A DNA stretch of 64,000 nucleotides, taken from assembly GCF_900103635.1 (NCBI RefSeq), contig NZ_FMXK01000003.1, positions 1 to 64,000 of the forward strand, given 5' to 3'. Both the position numbers and the translations under genes were made by a program. Source of the DNA: Butyrivibrio sp. INlla18. Lineage in GTDB: Bacteria > Bacillota > Clostridia > Lachnospirales > Lachnospiraceae. Below, in pieces: positions 8,107 through 16,287 of the stretch (the stretch's first letter is position 1; every line of letters starts with the position of its first letter). The notes beneath the pieces are model-generated. The model saw only the letters and a program-made list of their open reading frames with translations, ran no database searches and was not told the DNA's origin.

Positions 8107-8946
8107 CTACTTTTCAAGAATATCTAGAACGCTCAGGGCAATCTTTTCAGAATTACGAACTATGGCTTCAAGGCTTTCCTTGGACTCTTCATCGCAGTCT
8201 TTTTCCATGAGAAGATCTGCGTTTCCTCTGGTGACAGTCAGGGGAGTCTTGAGGTCATGGGCTATCTGAGCCATCTGAGCCTTTGAATCCTGTTCTTTTT
8301 TCCATTTATCTTCCATGGTGGCAACAAGCTCTTTGTGCATGCCTTCAGTTGCAATATTTATCTGATCAAGCTCGTAGATGCCTGTGTTTATGGCTGATGC
8401 GCTAAGGTCTTGTCTTTTTAGACTCTCTGTATAATCAAATACTTTTCCAAGGCTACTCTTGATCTTTTTGACCAAAACCACAGTTGGAATCAGCACTTCC
8501 AAAAGGTATGCAAGGGCTAAGCCAAAAAGGATCAGGTACTCGTAAGGTGCACTTACGCAGTAGTGGATAAATGCGCTTCTATCTACAGCGTCCATACGCA
8601 GATAAACATCCTGTCCTTTAAGCATTCTGCCATTTTCTGGACTTGACTCCTTGGCGAATTTACGAAGGGCCTTCTCCTTAGAAGATGACACCTTAACTAA
8701 GATTTCTTTTCCATCAGCTGAGATCACAATAATATCTGCCCCTTCTGGGAAAAGAGCTGTGTTTATCTCGCCGCTTTCCTGGCAATCAATGATCCAGGCT
8801 TCCACCGCTTTTTCTACATTATCTGCGGCATAAGAGCTTTCTCCTTTAAGGAAGAAAGAAATAAACATGATAGCAACGAGAGTAGTAAATCCAATCAACA
8901 CGCAGACAATTGCAATATAAATGCCAATCATACGGCTTATAGTCAT
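8107..8946 (-). CDS. Truncated sensor histidine kinase (no ATPase domain)
   Basis: The 279-aa product has an N-terminal membrane segment (~6-30), an extracytoplasmic sensor part, a second membrane segment (~135-165), a HAMP-like linker and a dimerisation/phosphoacceptor helix with IAHDLKTPL (H230). It stops only 50 residues later, so the whole HATPase_c catalytic domain (about 110 residues with N, G1, F, G2 boxes) is absent. The next ~120 bp to the Hsp20 terminator have no matching sequence in any frame. The start ATG overlaps the response regulator stop as ATGA. It could be phosphorylated only by another kinase, or it is inactive. Confidence 0.8.
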   Translation of the reverse strand: MTISRMIGIYIAIVCVLIGFTTLVAIMFISFFLKGESSYAADNVEKAVEAWIIDCQESGEINTALFPEGADIIVISADGKEILVKVSSSKEKALRKFAKESSPENGRMLKGQDVYLRMDAVDRSAFIHYCVSAPYEYLILFGLALAYLLEVLIPTVVLVKKIKSSLGKVFDYTESLKRQDLSASAINTGIYELDQINIATEGMHKELVATMEDKWKKEQDSKAQMAQIAHDLKTPLTVTRGNADLLMEKDCDEESKESLEAIVRNSEKIALSVLDILEK

Positions 8947-9602
8947 GCTTCTTTTTTCCATCTGTAACCAATTCCCCATACTGTTTCAATAACGCTTCCT
9001 GCGTATGATAGCTTTCTTCTAAGATTCTTGATGTGCTCAGTTACTGCTGATTCATCGCCATCCTTATCAAAGCCATAGATCTTTTCATAAATCTGTTCCT
9101 TGGAAAAGACCTGTCCCTTGTTCCGCACAAGGAGCATAGCGATGTCAAATTCGCTCTTGGTAAGAGATAGCTCTTTGCCATTAACCTGGACAAGCCTAGA
9201 GTCAGGATAAATACTGATATTTCCATCCTTGATGCAGGCACTGTGATCACGCTTATCACGTCTTATGTGGGCGGCGACCCTGGCTCTAAGCTCAGCGATG
9301 GCGAAAGGCTTTCTGATATAATCGTCAGCGCCAATGGACAGACCATAGATAACGTCTTCTTCAAGGGCCTTGGCACTTAAGAAGATGATGGGAGCATCAG
9401 TCTTGTCACGGATACTACTTAAAAGAGAATATCCATCTTCGCCAGGCATCATCACATCCGTGATCAAGAGGTCGAAGTCTGCAAGGTTTTCTGGAACCTC
9501 CTCAAAGGGCCTGTGCACTGTTGTCACTTCATAATCTGAAGAGAGCACCTTTTTTATTAGTATCAGTATGTCTTTTTCGTCATCAATAACTAGTAATTTC
9601 AT
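8943..9602 (-). CDS. OmpR/PhoB-family response regulator
   Basis: The 219-aa protein has a receiver domain with acidic pair D7/D8, phosphoacceptor D49 (LLITDVMMP) and K98 (DDYIRKPF), then a winged-helix DNA-binding domain (~125-218, ending VIETVWGIGYRWK). ATG 9602 begins MKLLVIDDE and has GGGGA upstream on the minus strand. It lies 28 bp after the traX-like gene and is translationally coupled to the truncated kinase. Confidence 0.92.
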   Translation of the reverse strand: MKLLVIDDEKDILILIKKVLSSDYEVTTVHRPFEEVPENLADFDLLITDVMMPGEDGYSLLSSIRDKTDAPIIFLSAKALEEDVIYGLSIGADDYIRKPFAIAELRARVAAHIRRDKRDHSACIKDGNISIYPDSRLVQVNGKELSLTKSEFDIAMLLVRNKGQVFSKEQIYEKIYGFDKDGDESAVTEHIKNLRRKLSYAGSVIETVWGIGYRWKKEA

Positions 9603-9629
9603 TAAAATCGTCCCCATAGGGTGTTAGTT

Positions 9630-10484
9630 TTAGAATAATGCATAGGCAATAAGAGAGATGCCATATAACACGTAGATGTGGGCTGGGTAAAAGAGGTAAA
9701 AGAACCTTGAATTCCCATGGCCACGCTCTCCATTATAGCAGAGCATGAATATAGCTGAAAAGGCTGACATCCATTCATAGGCTTCAAATATAAGAGTGTG
9801 AACATTAAATGATCCAATAGCAAGTGTCACAAGTCCAATTCCGTACAAGAGCTCAAAGATAACGAAAGCGTAGATTCTTGCGTTCTTGTTTTTGCAAAAA
9901 CTAAACAGATATAGGATCACGCCTTCAATAAGTGTAAGAGTTCCGCCATCCTGGATCATGGTATGAAGTGGAAGAATCGTGAAGTTGATCAGGCTTGCAA
10001 TGATGTTAACTGTATGGTTATCTGTATATGGTATATATACAAAGTAAATAAAGAGATATGGCAGTATAACTGGGATTACAACGGCTAGAATTCCAATTAA
10101 GAATTTCTTTTGTCTGATAAGTTCAATTCCCATAAGCACTACTAGAAGTACCACAAAGCTTGAAAGCATAGCGTTTGCAGGTATGAAACCATCGCCTCTT
10201 ACTGCAAAGTCAAGTACATTGTAAAAGCCAAATCGTAAGAGACCCATGATTATTGAGATAGAGTAGATCTTAAGAAAATATCTCTTTTTGTCATGTGTGT
10301 GGGTGAAGCCTTCTATGAGGCAGAACAGGAATAAAGGAGCTGCCAGTCTGCCGAGCCATGAGAACCAAATAGGAATCATGCCTGTATATTCAAAAAAGTA
10401 GTGAATGTGGTCTAACACCATAAATATAAGAGCCAGGTATTTTAATTCAAATCCTGTGAGACCTTTTTTAAGTAAGTTTTTCAT
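9630..10484 (-). CDS. TraX-family membrane protein
   Basis: The 284-aa protein is rich in membrane segments (about 8) and matches the TraX family: KYLALIFMVLDHIHYFF at the start, IWFSWLGRLAAPLFLFCLIEG, and a FFYLFYPAHIYVLYGI end. TraX of the F plasmid acetylates pilin; chromosomal homologues in Firmicutes are presumed membrane acyltransferases with unknown targets. ATG 10484 has GGAGG 10-14 nt upstream on the minus strand. It heads a minus-strand operon with the response regulator and kinase. Confidence 0.88.
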   Translation of the reverse strand: MKNLLKKGLTGFELKYLALIFMVLDHIHYFFEYTGMIPIWFSWLGRLAAPLFLFCLIEGFTHTHDKKRYFLKIYSISIIMGLLRFGFYNVLDFAVRGDGFIPANAMLSSFVVLLVVLMGIELIRQKKFLIGILAVVIPVILPYLFIYFVYIPYTDNHTVNIIASLINFTILPLHTMIQDGGTLTLIEGVILYLFSFCKNKNARIYAFVIFELLYGIGLVTLAIGSFNVHTLIFEAYEWMSAFSAIFMLCYNGERGHGNSRFFYLFYPAHIYVLYGISLIAYALF

Positions 10485-10518
10485 TTTGATTTCCTCCATG
10501 CATTTCGTTTTCTATGGT

Positions 10519-10556
10519 TAGAAGGATATCAGGCAATTATAAGGAATTTATAAGGA
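10519..10556. promoter_or_regulatory. Direct-repeat operator candidate upstream of the traX/regulator operon
   Basis: TTATAAGGA occurs at 10537-10545 and 10548-10556, an 11-bp period, with a weaker copy TTAGAAGGA at 10519-10527. OmpR-type regulators commonly bind tandem direct repeats of this period. Which gene it controls (minus-strand operon or the divergent phosphoesterase) is not clear. Confidence 0.4.
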
Positions 10557-10674
10557 TATTTAAAAATATTTGGCATATGTGTGTTTGCTGGGACATTTCC
10601 CTGCTCCAGGCTGTATTATTAGTAGTGATCTTCGTTGATCTTGAAGAAGATAAAGATGATAGGAATGAGTTGAA

Positions 10675-11514
10675 ATGAAAAAAGGTAAGGTAAAAAAGAT
10701 TGTAAAATTTTTGATTTCTATACTGCTGGTGCTGATCGGAGTTACAGCATGGTTTGAAGTTCCGGTTACTGAGCAGATCAGCATTGACGGTGACGGTAAG
10801 ATAGATGGACCTGTGAGATTTGCGCTGGTCACTGATCTGCATTCTTGTTACTATGGTAAGAACCAGTCACAGCTGACTTCTATGCTGGAAAAAGGAAATG
10901 TGGATGCAGTTCTTTTATCTGGAGATATTTTTGATGACAAGATTGATGATGATAACACCAAGGCATTAATAGAGGCGATTGCACCTAAGTACCCATGCTA
11001 TTATGTGACGGGCAATCACGAGTATTGGAGTAAGAGAGAAAAAGAGATGAAGGCGTACCTTGAATCACAAGGTGTAGTGGTACTTGAGGGGGATTCAAGT
11101 ACAATCGAGATAAGAGGAAACATCATAGATATCTGCGGAGTTGATGATCCCACCTACATGACAGAAGAAGAGTGGACAGCTCAGCTAGATGGCGCAGATG
11201 CTGCTTCCGACAGCAATCACTACAGGATTCTCTTATCCCACAGACCGGAAAGGGTTTATGTATATGAGAGGTATTCTTTTGACCTTGTTGTTTGCGGACA
11301 CGCCCACGGCGGGCAGTGGAGAATTCCTTTCACAAAGATGGGAGTAATGGCTCCTGATCAGGGGCGTTTCCCAAAGCTTGTTGAAGGCACTTATGAAATG
11401 GAAAATGGTTCTGTGATTGTCATCAGCAGGGGGCTGGCCCGTGAGAGTACGCCATATCCGAGATTTTTCAATCATCCGGAAATTGTGATGATCGAGATTG
11501 ATAGCACAAAGTGA
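10675..11514 (+). CDS. Membrane-anchored metallophosphoesterase (YkuE/YaeI type)
   Basis: The 279-aa protein has an N-terminal membrane anchor (residues ~8-28) and a calcineurin-like fold: VTDLHS (D-x-H), LLSGDIFDD (GD), VTGNHEYW (GNHE), LLSHRPE and CGHAHGGQ (GHxH). These residues bind two metals. Related enzymes hydrolyse lipid-linked phosphates such as UDP-2,3-diacylglucosamine analogues or other phosphoesters at the membrane; the substrate here is unknown. It is divergent from the traX operon and followed by a long noncoding region. Confidence 0.88.
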   Translation: MKKGKVKKIVKFLISILLVLIGVTAWFEVPVTEQISIDGDGKIDGPVRFALVTDLHSCYYGKNQSQLTSMLEKGNVDAVLLSGDIFDDKIDDDNTKALIEAIAPKYPCYYVTGNHEYWSKREKEMKAYLESQGVVVLEGDSSTIEIRGNIIDICGVDDPTYMTEEEWTAQLDGADAASDSNHYRILLSHRPERVYVYERYSFDLVVCGHAHGGQWRIPFTKMGVMAPDQGRFPKLVEGTYEMENGSVIVISRGLARESTPYPRFFNHPEIVMIEIDSTK

Positions 11515-11664
11515 CAAAATTTTTTGGCAGCCACTTTCTATACATTTTGTGTAAAGAACCAAATAGAAATTGTTATTTTTAGATGGACTAATTATGTCCA
11601 TGCTGAGTTGTATTGTGTTTACATACTAGAGGTTTGGACGTAGGAGAAACCATACATGAGATAA
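11515..11664. other. Noncoding region with small hairpin and a 2-codon frame
   Basis: ATGGAC/GTCCAT form a 6-bp hairpin at 11583-11601. Just before the terminator, TAGGAGAAACC is followed by ATG-AGA-TAA (11656-11664), a minimal frame with a good ribosome-binding sequence. No longer gene is visible. Confidence 0.3.
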
Positions 11665-11705
11665 CCGGTGTCAAATATTAAAATATTAGACACCGGTTTT
11701 TTAAT
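11663..11705 (+). terminator. Intrinsic terminator
   Basis: AACCGGTGTC (11663-11672) pairs with GACACCGGTT (11689-11698), and the T-run continues to 11702. Confidence 0.85.
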
Positions 11706-11763
11706 GCAGTAAAATAGCTCCATGGGCAGTGACGAATATAAGTGCCACTAATGAATAGCAAAT

Positions 11764-12007
11764 CTACGTCTGAATAGAGGCATTTTTAAATAAGACGTAT
11801 AGTTATTTCGATGAGTTACGCCAATAGCGAAATTTCTTCTGATTAGACGTAGTTTATTGCCAATATATTACGTATGGATAATAATTGTTTTGAAAGAGAC
11901 GTAATTGGTTAATCAAAACTACGTATTATTCTGGCTTATTGTGTAAAAAGACTTAAAATGGAAACTAAAATTACGTCTTATACCATGAAAGAACAAATAA
12001 GACGTAA
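11764..12007. repeat. Array of five 52-bp units with paired TACGTC/GACGTA arms
   Basis: Left arms with core TACG start at 11765, 11817, 11869, 11920 and 11972 (steps 52, 52, 51, 52). Right arms with core GACGTA (GACTTA in unit 4) start at 11794, 11846, 11898, 11950 and 12001 (steps 52, 52, 52, 51). Each unit can form a hairpin; the last is perfect over 11 bp (TTACGTCTTAT / ATAAGACGTAA). The sequences between arms are unrelated. The array fills the gap before a PAP2 gene. Confidence 0.8.
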
Positions 12008-12098
12008 AAGACAAGAATTAATTAAAAATCAGGAACCAGCTAAAAAACAAGAACAAATTACAGGCCTTGGCCTGTGTAGTTAGAAAAGAGGAGAAACA

Positions 12099-12743
12099 AT
12101 GAAGAAAAGAAATAGTTTAGTACAGGGGATCATTTATTTAGCATTATTCGTAGTGCTGATAATACTAGTTAAGACAGTGGATGTGGCAGCAATTGGCCCA
12201 GAGGGAACATCAATTGGTCTGTCACATATCAATCAGACAGTGCATGAAGTCTTTGGAATCAATATGTTTTGGTACAAGCTTACAGAGGTATTTGGAATAC
12301 TTGCACTCTTAGTTGTAGCCATATTTGCAGTAATGGGACTTGTGCAGCTCATTAAGAGAAAGAGCATCGCAAAGGTAGATAGAGAGATCCTTTGTCTTGG
12401 CGGTGTGTATGCTGTGACTCTGGCTACTTATGCACTTTTTGAGAAGGTTGTCATCAACTACAGACCTATCATTGAAGAGGGAGCTGAGCATGTAGAAGCG
12501 TCATTTCCTTCATCACATACAATGCTGATAGTAACAGTATTTGCGACACTTACATTTGTAATCGGAGAGTATGTTAAGGCTGACAAGCTTCAGGGACTTA
12601 TCAGAATAGTGAGCCTTGTGATCGTATGCCTTACAATTGTTGGAAGACTTGTATGCGGAGTTCACTGGTTTACAGATATCCTTGGGGGATGCCTTATCAG
12701 CCTTTGTTTTATTAACTTATTTGATCATTTTTTGAGGAAATAA
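12099..12743 (+). CDS. PAP2-family membrane phosphatase
   Basis: The 214-aa protein has about five to six membrane segments and the three phosphatase motifs: K116-x5-R122-P123 (KVVINYRP), PSSH (137-140) and GR-x5-H-x3-D (R183, H189, D193). The family dephosphorylates lipid phosphates such as undecaprenyl diphosphate or phosphatidate on the outer face of the membrane. AGGAG precedes the ATG. Its last 32 bp overlap the 3' end of the convergent MATE gene, and it is preceded by the 52-bp repeat array. Confidence 0.88.
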   Translation: MKKRNSLVQGIIYLALFVVLIILVKTVDVAAIGPEGTSIGLSHINQTVHEVFGINMFWYKLTEVFGILALLVVAIFAVMGLVQLIKRKSIAKVDREILCLGGVYAVTLATYALFEKVVINYRPIIEEGAEHVEASFPSSHTMLIVTVFATLTFVIGEYVKADKLQGLIRIVSLVIVCLTIVGRLVCGVHWFTDILGGCLISLCFINLFDHFLRK

Positions 12744-14064
12744 CTACATAATATGTGATCATTAGCATTATGAATGCGCCTATCCATGCGGATACTTCGG
12801 AGAGGGCAATGCCTCTAAAGCTTGCTCGTCCAATAGTGAAGCATACGGTTAGGCGCATTATTACTTCTAGGGCGCCTGAGAGCATAGGCACGAAGGTGTT
12901 GCCAAGGCCCTGAACTGAGTAGCGATATACAAAGAGCCATCCAAGGGCAAAGAGGCTTATTCCAAGGATAGGAAGGAAGTCTTTGCAGTAGGAGATGATC
13001 TCAGGGTCACTAAGGAATATCCTTGCAAGCTGCTCTGGGAAAAGAATCTGAACACTAGCAAGGGGGATATTTAAGACAGTAGCTAGTAACAGACCTTGTC
13101 TTACGCCTTTCCTTATCCTGTCATACTTGCCAGCGCCCATATTCTGGCCTACAAAGGTCATCATAGAAAGACCTGCTGACATGCCGAACTGCTCAAATAG
13201 TGAAGCAAACTTCATGCAGGCAGAATAGGCAGCCACATAGCCACTTCCCATAAGGTTTACAAAATACTGAAGGATGATTCCGCCGGCAGCAGTTATGGAG
13301 TTCATAAATGCAACGGGGATACCGATCTTAACAAGTTCAAAGGTAATATTCTTGCCATTAACTTCAGCATCTGAATAATTCTTTTTATCAAATATATCTA
13401 TCATCTTGATCTTGTAGAAGCAGTAGATAAATGAAAAGAGCTGTGCAAGAACTGTAGCTATAGCTGCTCCTGCAACGCCAATTCCAAGTCCCATAACAAG
13501 GAAGATATCCATGACGATATTTGCAAGAGAAGAGATGATCATTGCTGACAGCGGAGTTTTGCTATCTCCAAGGGATTGAAGGATTGTGATCACAAGATTA
13601 TTAAGGACAGTGATCACGATTCCTATGAGGATGATCACAAAGTATATATAAGCATCATCTATGATGTCAGCAGGAGTCTGCATGAACTTAAGCATTGATC
13701 TAAGGGCTAGAATGCATACAACTGATAATACAAGTGAAATGCCGATGCAGAGTCTTTTGGCAGCAGATATATAGGCTCTTAGCATGGCATGATCTTCACG
13801 TCCAAAGCACTGTGCAAAGAGAATGCCAAAGCCTCTTGTCATACCCACTACAAAGCCAAGAATAAGAAAGTTTAAAGTTCCAGATGCTCCAACTGCAGCA
13901 AGGGCCTTATCTGAGATCCCTTTACCAACTATGATGCTGTCTACAAGGCTATAAACTTGCTGAAAGAGATTCCCCCATAAAAGAGGAATAAAAAACAGTA
14001 CTATCTGTTTAAAACTGTTTCCTGAAGTCATGTTCTGAGTTTTGCTTTCGGATGATCTTGGCAT
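12712..14064 (-). CDS. MATE-family multidrug/solute exporter
   Basis: The 450-aa protein shows twelve membrane segments in two related halves; LLWGNLFQQVYSLVDSIIVG in TM1 and SLGDSKTPLSAMIIS after TM4 are family hallmarks. MATE proteins export cationic compounds using Na+ or H+ gradients. GAAGGAA gives the ribosome site on the minus strand. Its 3' end overlaps the PAP2 gene tail-to-tail by 32 bp. It diverges from a LysR-type gene 128 bp away, which could control it. A second, different MATE gene is at 21195. Confidence 0.92.
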   Translation of the reverse strand: MPRSSESKTQNMTSGNSFKQIVLFFIPLLWGNLFQQVYSLVDSIIVGKGISDKALAAVGASGTLNFLILGFVVGMTRGFGILFAQCFGREDHAMLRAYISAAKRLCIGISLVLSVVCILALRSMLKFMQTPADIIDDAYIYFVIILIGIVITVLNNLVITILQSLGDSKTPLSAMIISSLANIVMDIFLVMGLGIGVAGAAIATVLAQLFSFIYCFYKIKMIDIFDKKNYSDAEVNGKNITFELVKIGIPVAFMNSITAAGGIILQYFVNLMGSGYVAAYSACMKFASLFEQFGMSAGLSMMTFVGQNMGAGKYDRIRKGVRQGLLLATVLNIPLASVQILFPEQLARIFLSDPEIISYCKDFLPILGISLFALGWLFVYRYSVQGLGNTFVPMLSGALEVIMRLTVCFTIGRASFRGIALSEVSAWIGAFIMLMITYYVVISSKNDQIS

Positions 14065-14192
14065 TTTAGTTTCCTTCTTTTTTTAAATATAATGAATAAA
14101 TCATAGCAAATAATAATGAGAAATGCTCGAATTTTCTATAGGAATAAGGCATAATAAATCTTGAAGATTTTGAACTTACAGGAGTAAAAATC

Positions 14193-15107
14193 ATGAATAT
14201 AGTACAGATCAAATATGTATTAGAGGTAGCTACCTCTTCTTCCATGAGAGAAGCTGCCAGCAAACTTTATGTATCACAGCCAGCCATTTCAGCTAGTATC
14301 AAGGAGCTTGAGGATGAGCTGGGATTTCTTATTTTTGAGAGAACTAACAAGGGAATCTCTTTAACTGACGCAGGAAGAGAATTTATTTCCTATGCCAAAA
14401 AGGCCGTTGCTCAGTACGAGATCTTAGAGGATAGATATATTTCTAAGGATAGTGACAAAGAAAGGTTCTCTGTATCTACTCAGCACTATAACTTCTCTAT
14501 TAAGGCTTTTACTGATGTTATCAAGAAAAGTGATCCGGAGAAGTTTGTTTTTGCTATTCATGAGACCAAGACAAGAGAAGTTTTGGAAGATGTCAGATCC
14601 CTTAAGAGTGAAGTCGGAATAATCTCTTTTTCTGGGGCCAATGAGAGCATCATGAAAAAGCTCTTTAAGGAATATCAGCTTGTATTCACACCTCTTATGA
14701 GGAGAGAGACTTTCGTCTATGTATGGAAAGACCACGAACTTGCTGGTAGAAAGAGTATCTCTATAGAAGAGATGAGGGATTATCCATGTGTTTCTTTTGA
14801 CCAGACTGATGATAACAGTAATTTCTATCTGACAGAGGAGGCTTTGGCAGACTATGACTTTCCAAAGATGATAAAGTCAGATGACAGAGCGACCACAATG
14901 GAGATCATTGCTGAGCTTGGGGGCTATTCAATTGGTTCAGGTATGCTTACAGGTGACGACGTTATCCTTGGAGGTATGGTGGCCATCAAGCTTGAGGAGG
15001 AAGATCCTCTTACGATTGGCTATATCACTAGAAAAGGAAGCGTTCTTTCTTCGTATGGAGAAGCCTATGTAGAGGAACTTCTTAAGTATAAGGAGATCTG
15101 TGGGTGA
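14193..15107 (+). CDS. LysR-family transcriptional regulator (upstream of cysK)
   Basis: The 304-aa protein has an N-terminal winged HTH (1-60: ATSSSMREAASKLYVSQPAI) and a periplasmic-binding-like effector domain (90-300). It is clearly paralogous to the LysR protein at 16288: both share VSxQHY, a SEVGIIS-type strand, DYPCxxFDQ and a GYITRKGS block. The position just before cysK suggests control of cysteine synthesis through O-acetylserine or a related effector, but this is inference. Confidence 0.9.
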   Translation: MNIVQIKYVLEVATSSSMREAASKLYVSQPAISASIKELEDELGFLIFERTNKGISLTDAGREFISYAKKAVAQYEILEDRYISKDSDKERFSVSTQHYNFSIKAFTDVIKKSDPEKFVFAIHETKTREVLEDVRSLKSEVGIISFSGANESIMKKLFKEYQLVFTPLMRRETFVYVWKDHELAGRKSISIEEMRDYPCVSFDQTDDNSNFYLTEEALADYDFPKMIKSDDRATTMEIIAELGGYSIGSGMLTGDDVILGGMVAIKLEEEDPLTIGYITRKGSVLSSYGEAYVEELLKYKEICG

Positions 15108-15228
15108 TAAGAAATCTTTAACTCTAACGATAAGGATTGTTTAATTTAATTTATGAGATGGACGTGTTAGTATCATATCATCAAATAACGGATACGAAAT
15201 CAAATCAAGATAAATGGAGGAAAAAACA

Positions 15229-16164
15229 ATGGCAGACATCAAGGAAAGCGCATTAGAACTTATCGGGGGAACACCACTTCTTAAGCTTAACGGCTATAGC
15301 AAGAAAGCAGGAGTTACAAATGCAACACTTCTTGCAAAGCTTGAGTATTTAAATCCAGCAGGATCAGTTAAAGACAGAGTAGCTCTTAGCATGATCGAGG
15401 ATGCTGAAAAGAGTGGTAAGTTAAAACCAGGGGCAACAATCATCGAGCCTACTTCAGGAAATACAGGAATTGGTCTTGCAGCAGTTGCAGCAGCTAAGGG
15501 ATACAAAGCAATCCTTACACTGCCAGATACAATGAGTGTTGAGAGAAGAAATCTTCTCAAGGCATACGGCGCAGAGATCGTTCTTACAGAAGGTGCCAAG
15601 GGAATGAAGGGAGCAATTGCCAAGGCAGAAGAGCTCAATGGTCAGATTGAAGGATCGATCATTCTTGGTCAGTTTGTAAACCCAGCTAACCCAGCAGTAC
15701 ACAAAGCTACAACTGGTCCTGAGATCTGGAAGCAGACAGATGGTAAGGTAGACATCTTTGTAGCTGGTGTAGGTACAGGCGGAACAGTTACTGGCGTAGG
15801 TGAATACTTAAAAGAGCAGAATCCTAACGTTAAGGTTGTTGCTGTAGAGCCAGCAACCAGCCCAGTTCTTTCACAGGGCACAGCAGGACCTCACAAGATT
15901 CAGGGAATTGGTGCAGGATTTGTTCCTGATACACTTAACACCAAAGTCTATGATGAAGTAATCGCTATCGAAAACGACGATGCATTTGCAGAAGGTAAGA
16001 GATTTGCTGTTTCTGAAGGTATCCTCGTAGGTATTTCATCAGGTGCTGCTCTTAAGGCTGCTACTATCCTTGCAGAAAGAGAAGAAAACAAGGGTAAGAA
16101 TATCGTAGTTCTTTTACCAGATTCTGGTGATAGATATCTTTCCACACCACTATTTGCCGACTAA
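15229..16164 (+). CDS. cysK: Cysteine synthase A (O-acetylserine sulfhydrylase)
   Basis: The 311-aa protein carries the PLP lysine in NPAGSVKDR (K48), the substrate loop [10 protein letters not shown], the phosphate loop GTGGTVTG and the C-terminal [12 protein letters not shown]. It replaces the acetate of O-acetylserine with sulfide to give cysteine. ATG 15229 is preferred; GGAGG lies 8-12 nt upstream and would be inside the protein if ATG 15214 were used. It is flanked by two LysR genes and ends in its own terminator. Confidence 0.96.
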   Translation: MADIKESALELIGGTPLLKLNGYSKKAGVTNATLLAKLEYLNPAGSVKDRVALSMIEDAEKSGKLKPGATIIEPTSGNTGIGLAAVAAAKGYKAILTLPDTMSVERRNLLKAYGAEIVLTEGAKGMKGAIAKAEELNGQIEGSIILGQFVNPANPAVHKATTGPEIWKQTDGKVDIFVAGVGTGGTVTGVGEYLKEQNPNVKVVAVEPATSPVLSQGTAGPHKIQGIGAGFVPDTLNTKVYDEVIAIENDDAFAEGKRFAVSEGILVGISSGAALKAATILAEREENKGKNIVVLLPDSGDRYLSTPLFAD

Positions 16165-16201
16165 TATATATTCTTTGAACATCCATAGACTGTTCATAAT
16201 C

Positions 16202-16241
16202 TATTGCTCCGAAGCTCATTTGCCCCGGAGCAATAATTTTA
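16202..16241 (+). terminator. Terminator of cysK
   Basis: TATTGCTCCG (16202-16211) pairs perfectly with CGGAGCAATA (16226-16235), followed by ATTTTAT. Confidence 0.85.
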
Positions 16242-16287
16242 TGTTATTATGTTAAAAATACTTTTTTGCGTTAAAGGGGTAATGCAC

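Noticed and set aside
11764..12007. CRISPR array or transposon end cluster
   Set aside because: Cores are 6-7 bp and degenerate, with no cas or transposase gene; period and pairing fit better with a structural array.
15108..15228. SAM or T-box riboswitch upstream of cysK
   Set aside because: The gap is only ~120 bp with no stem arrangement or terminator that would fit; LysR control is the simpler idea.
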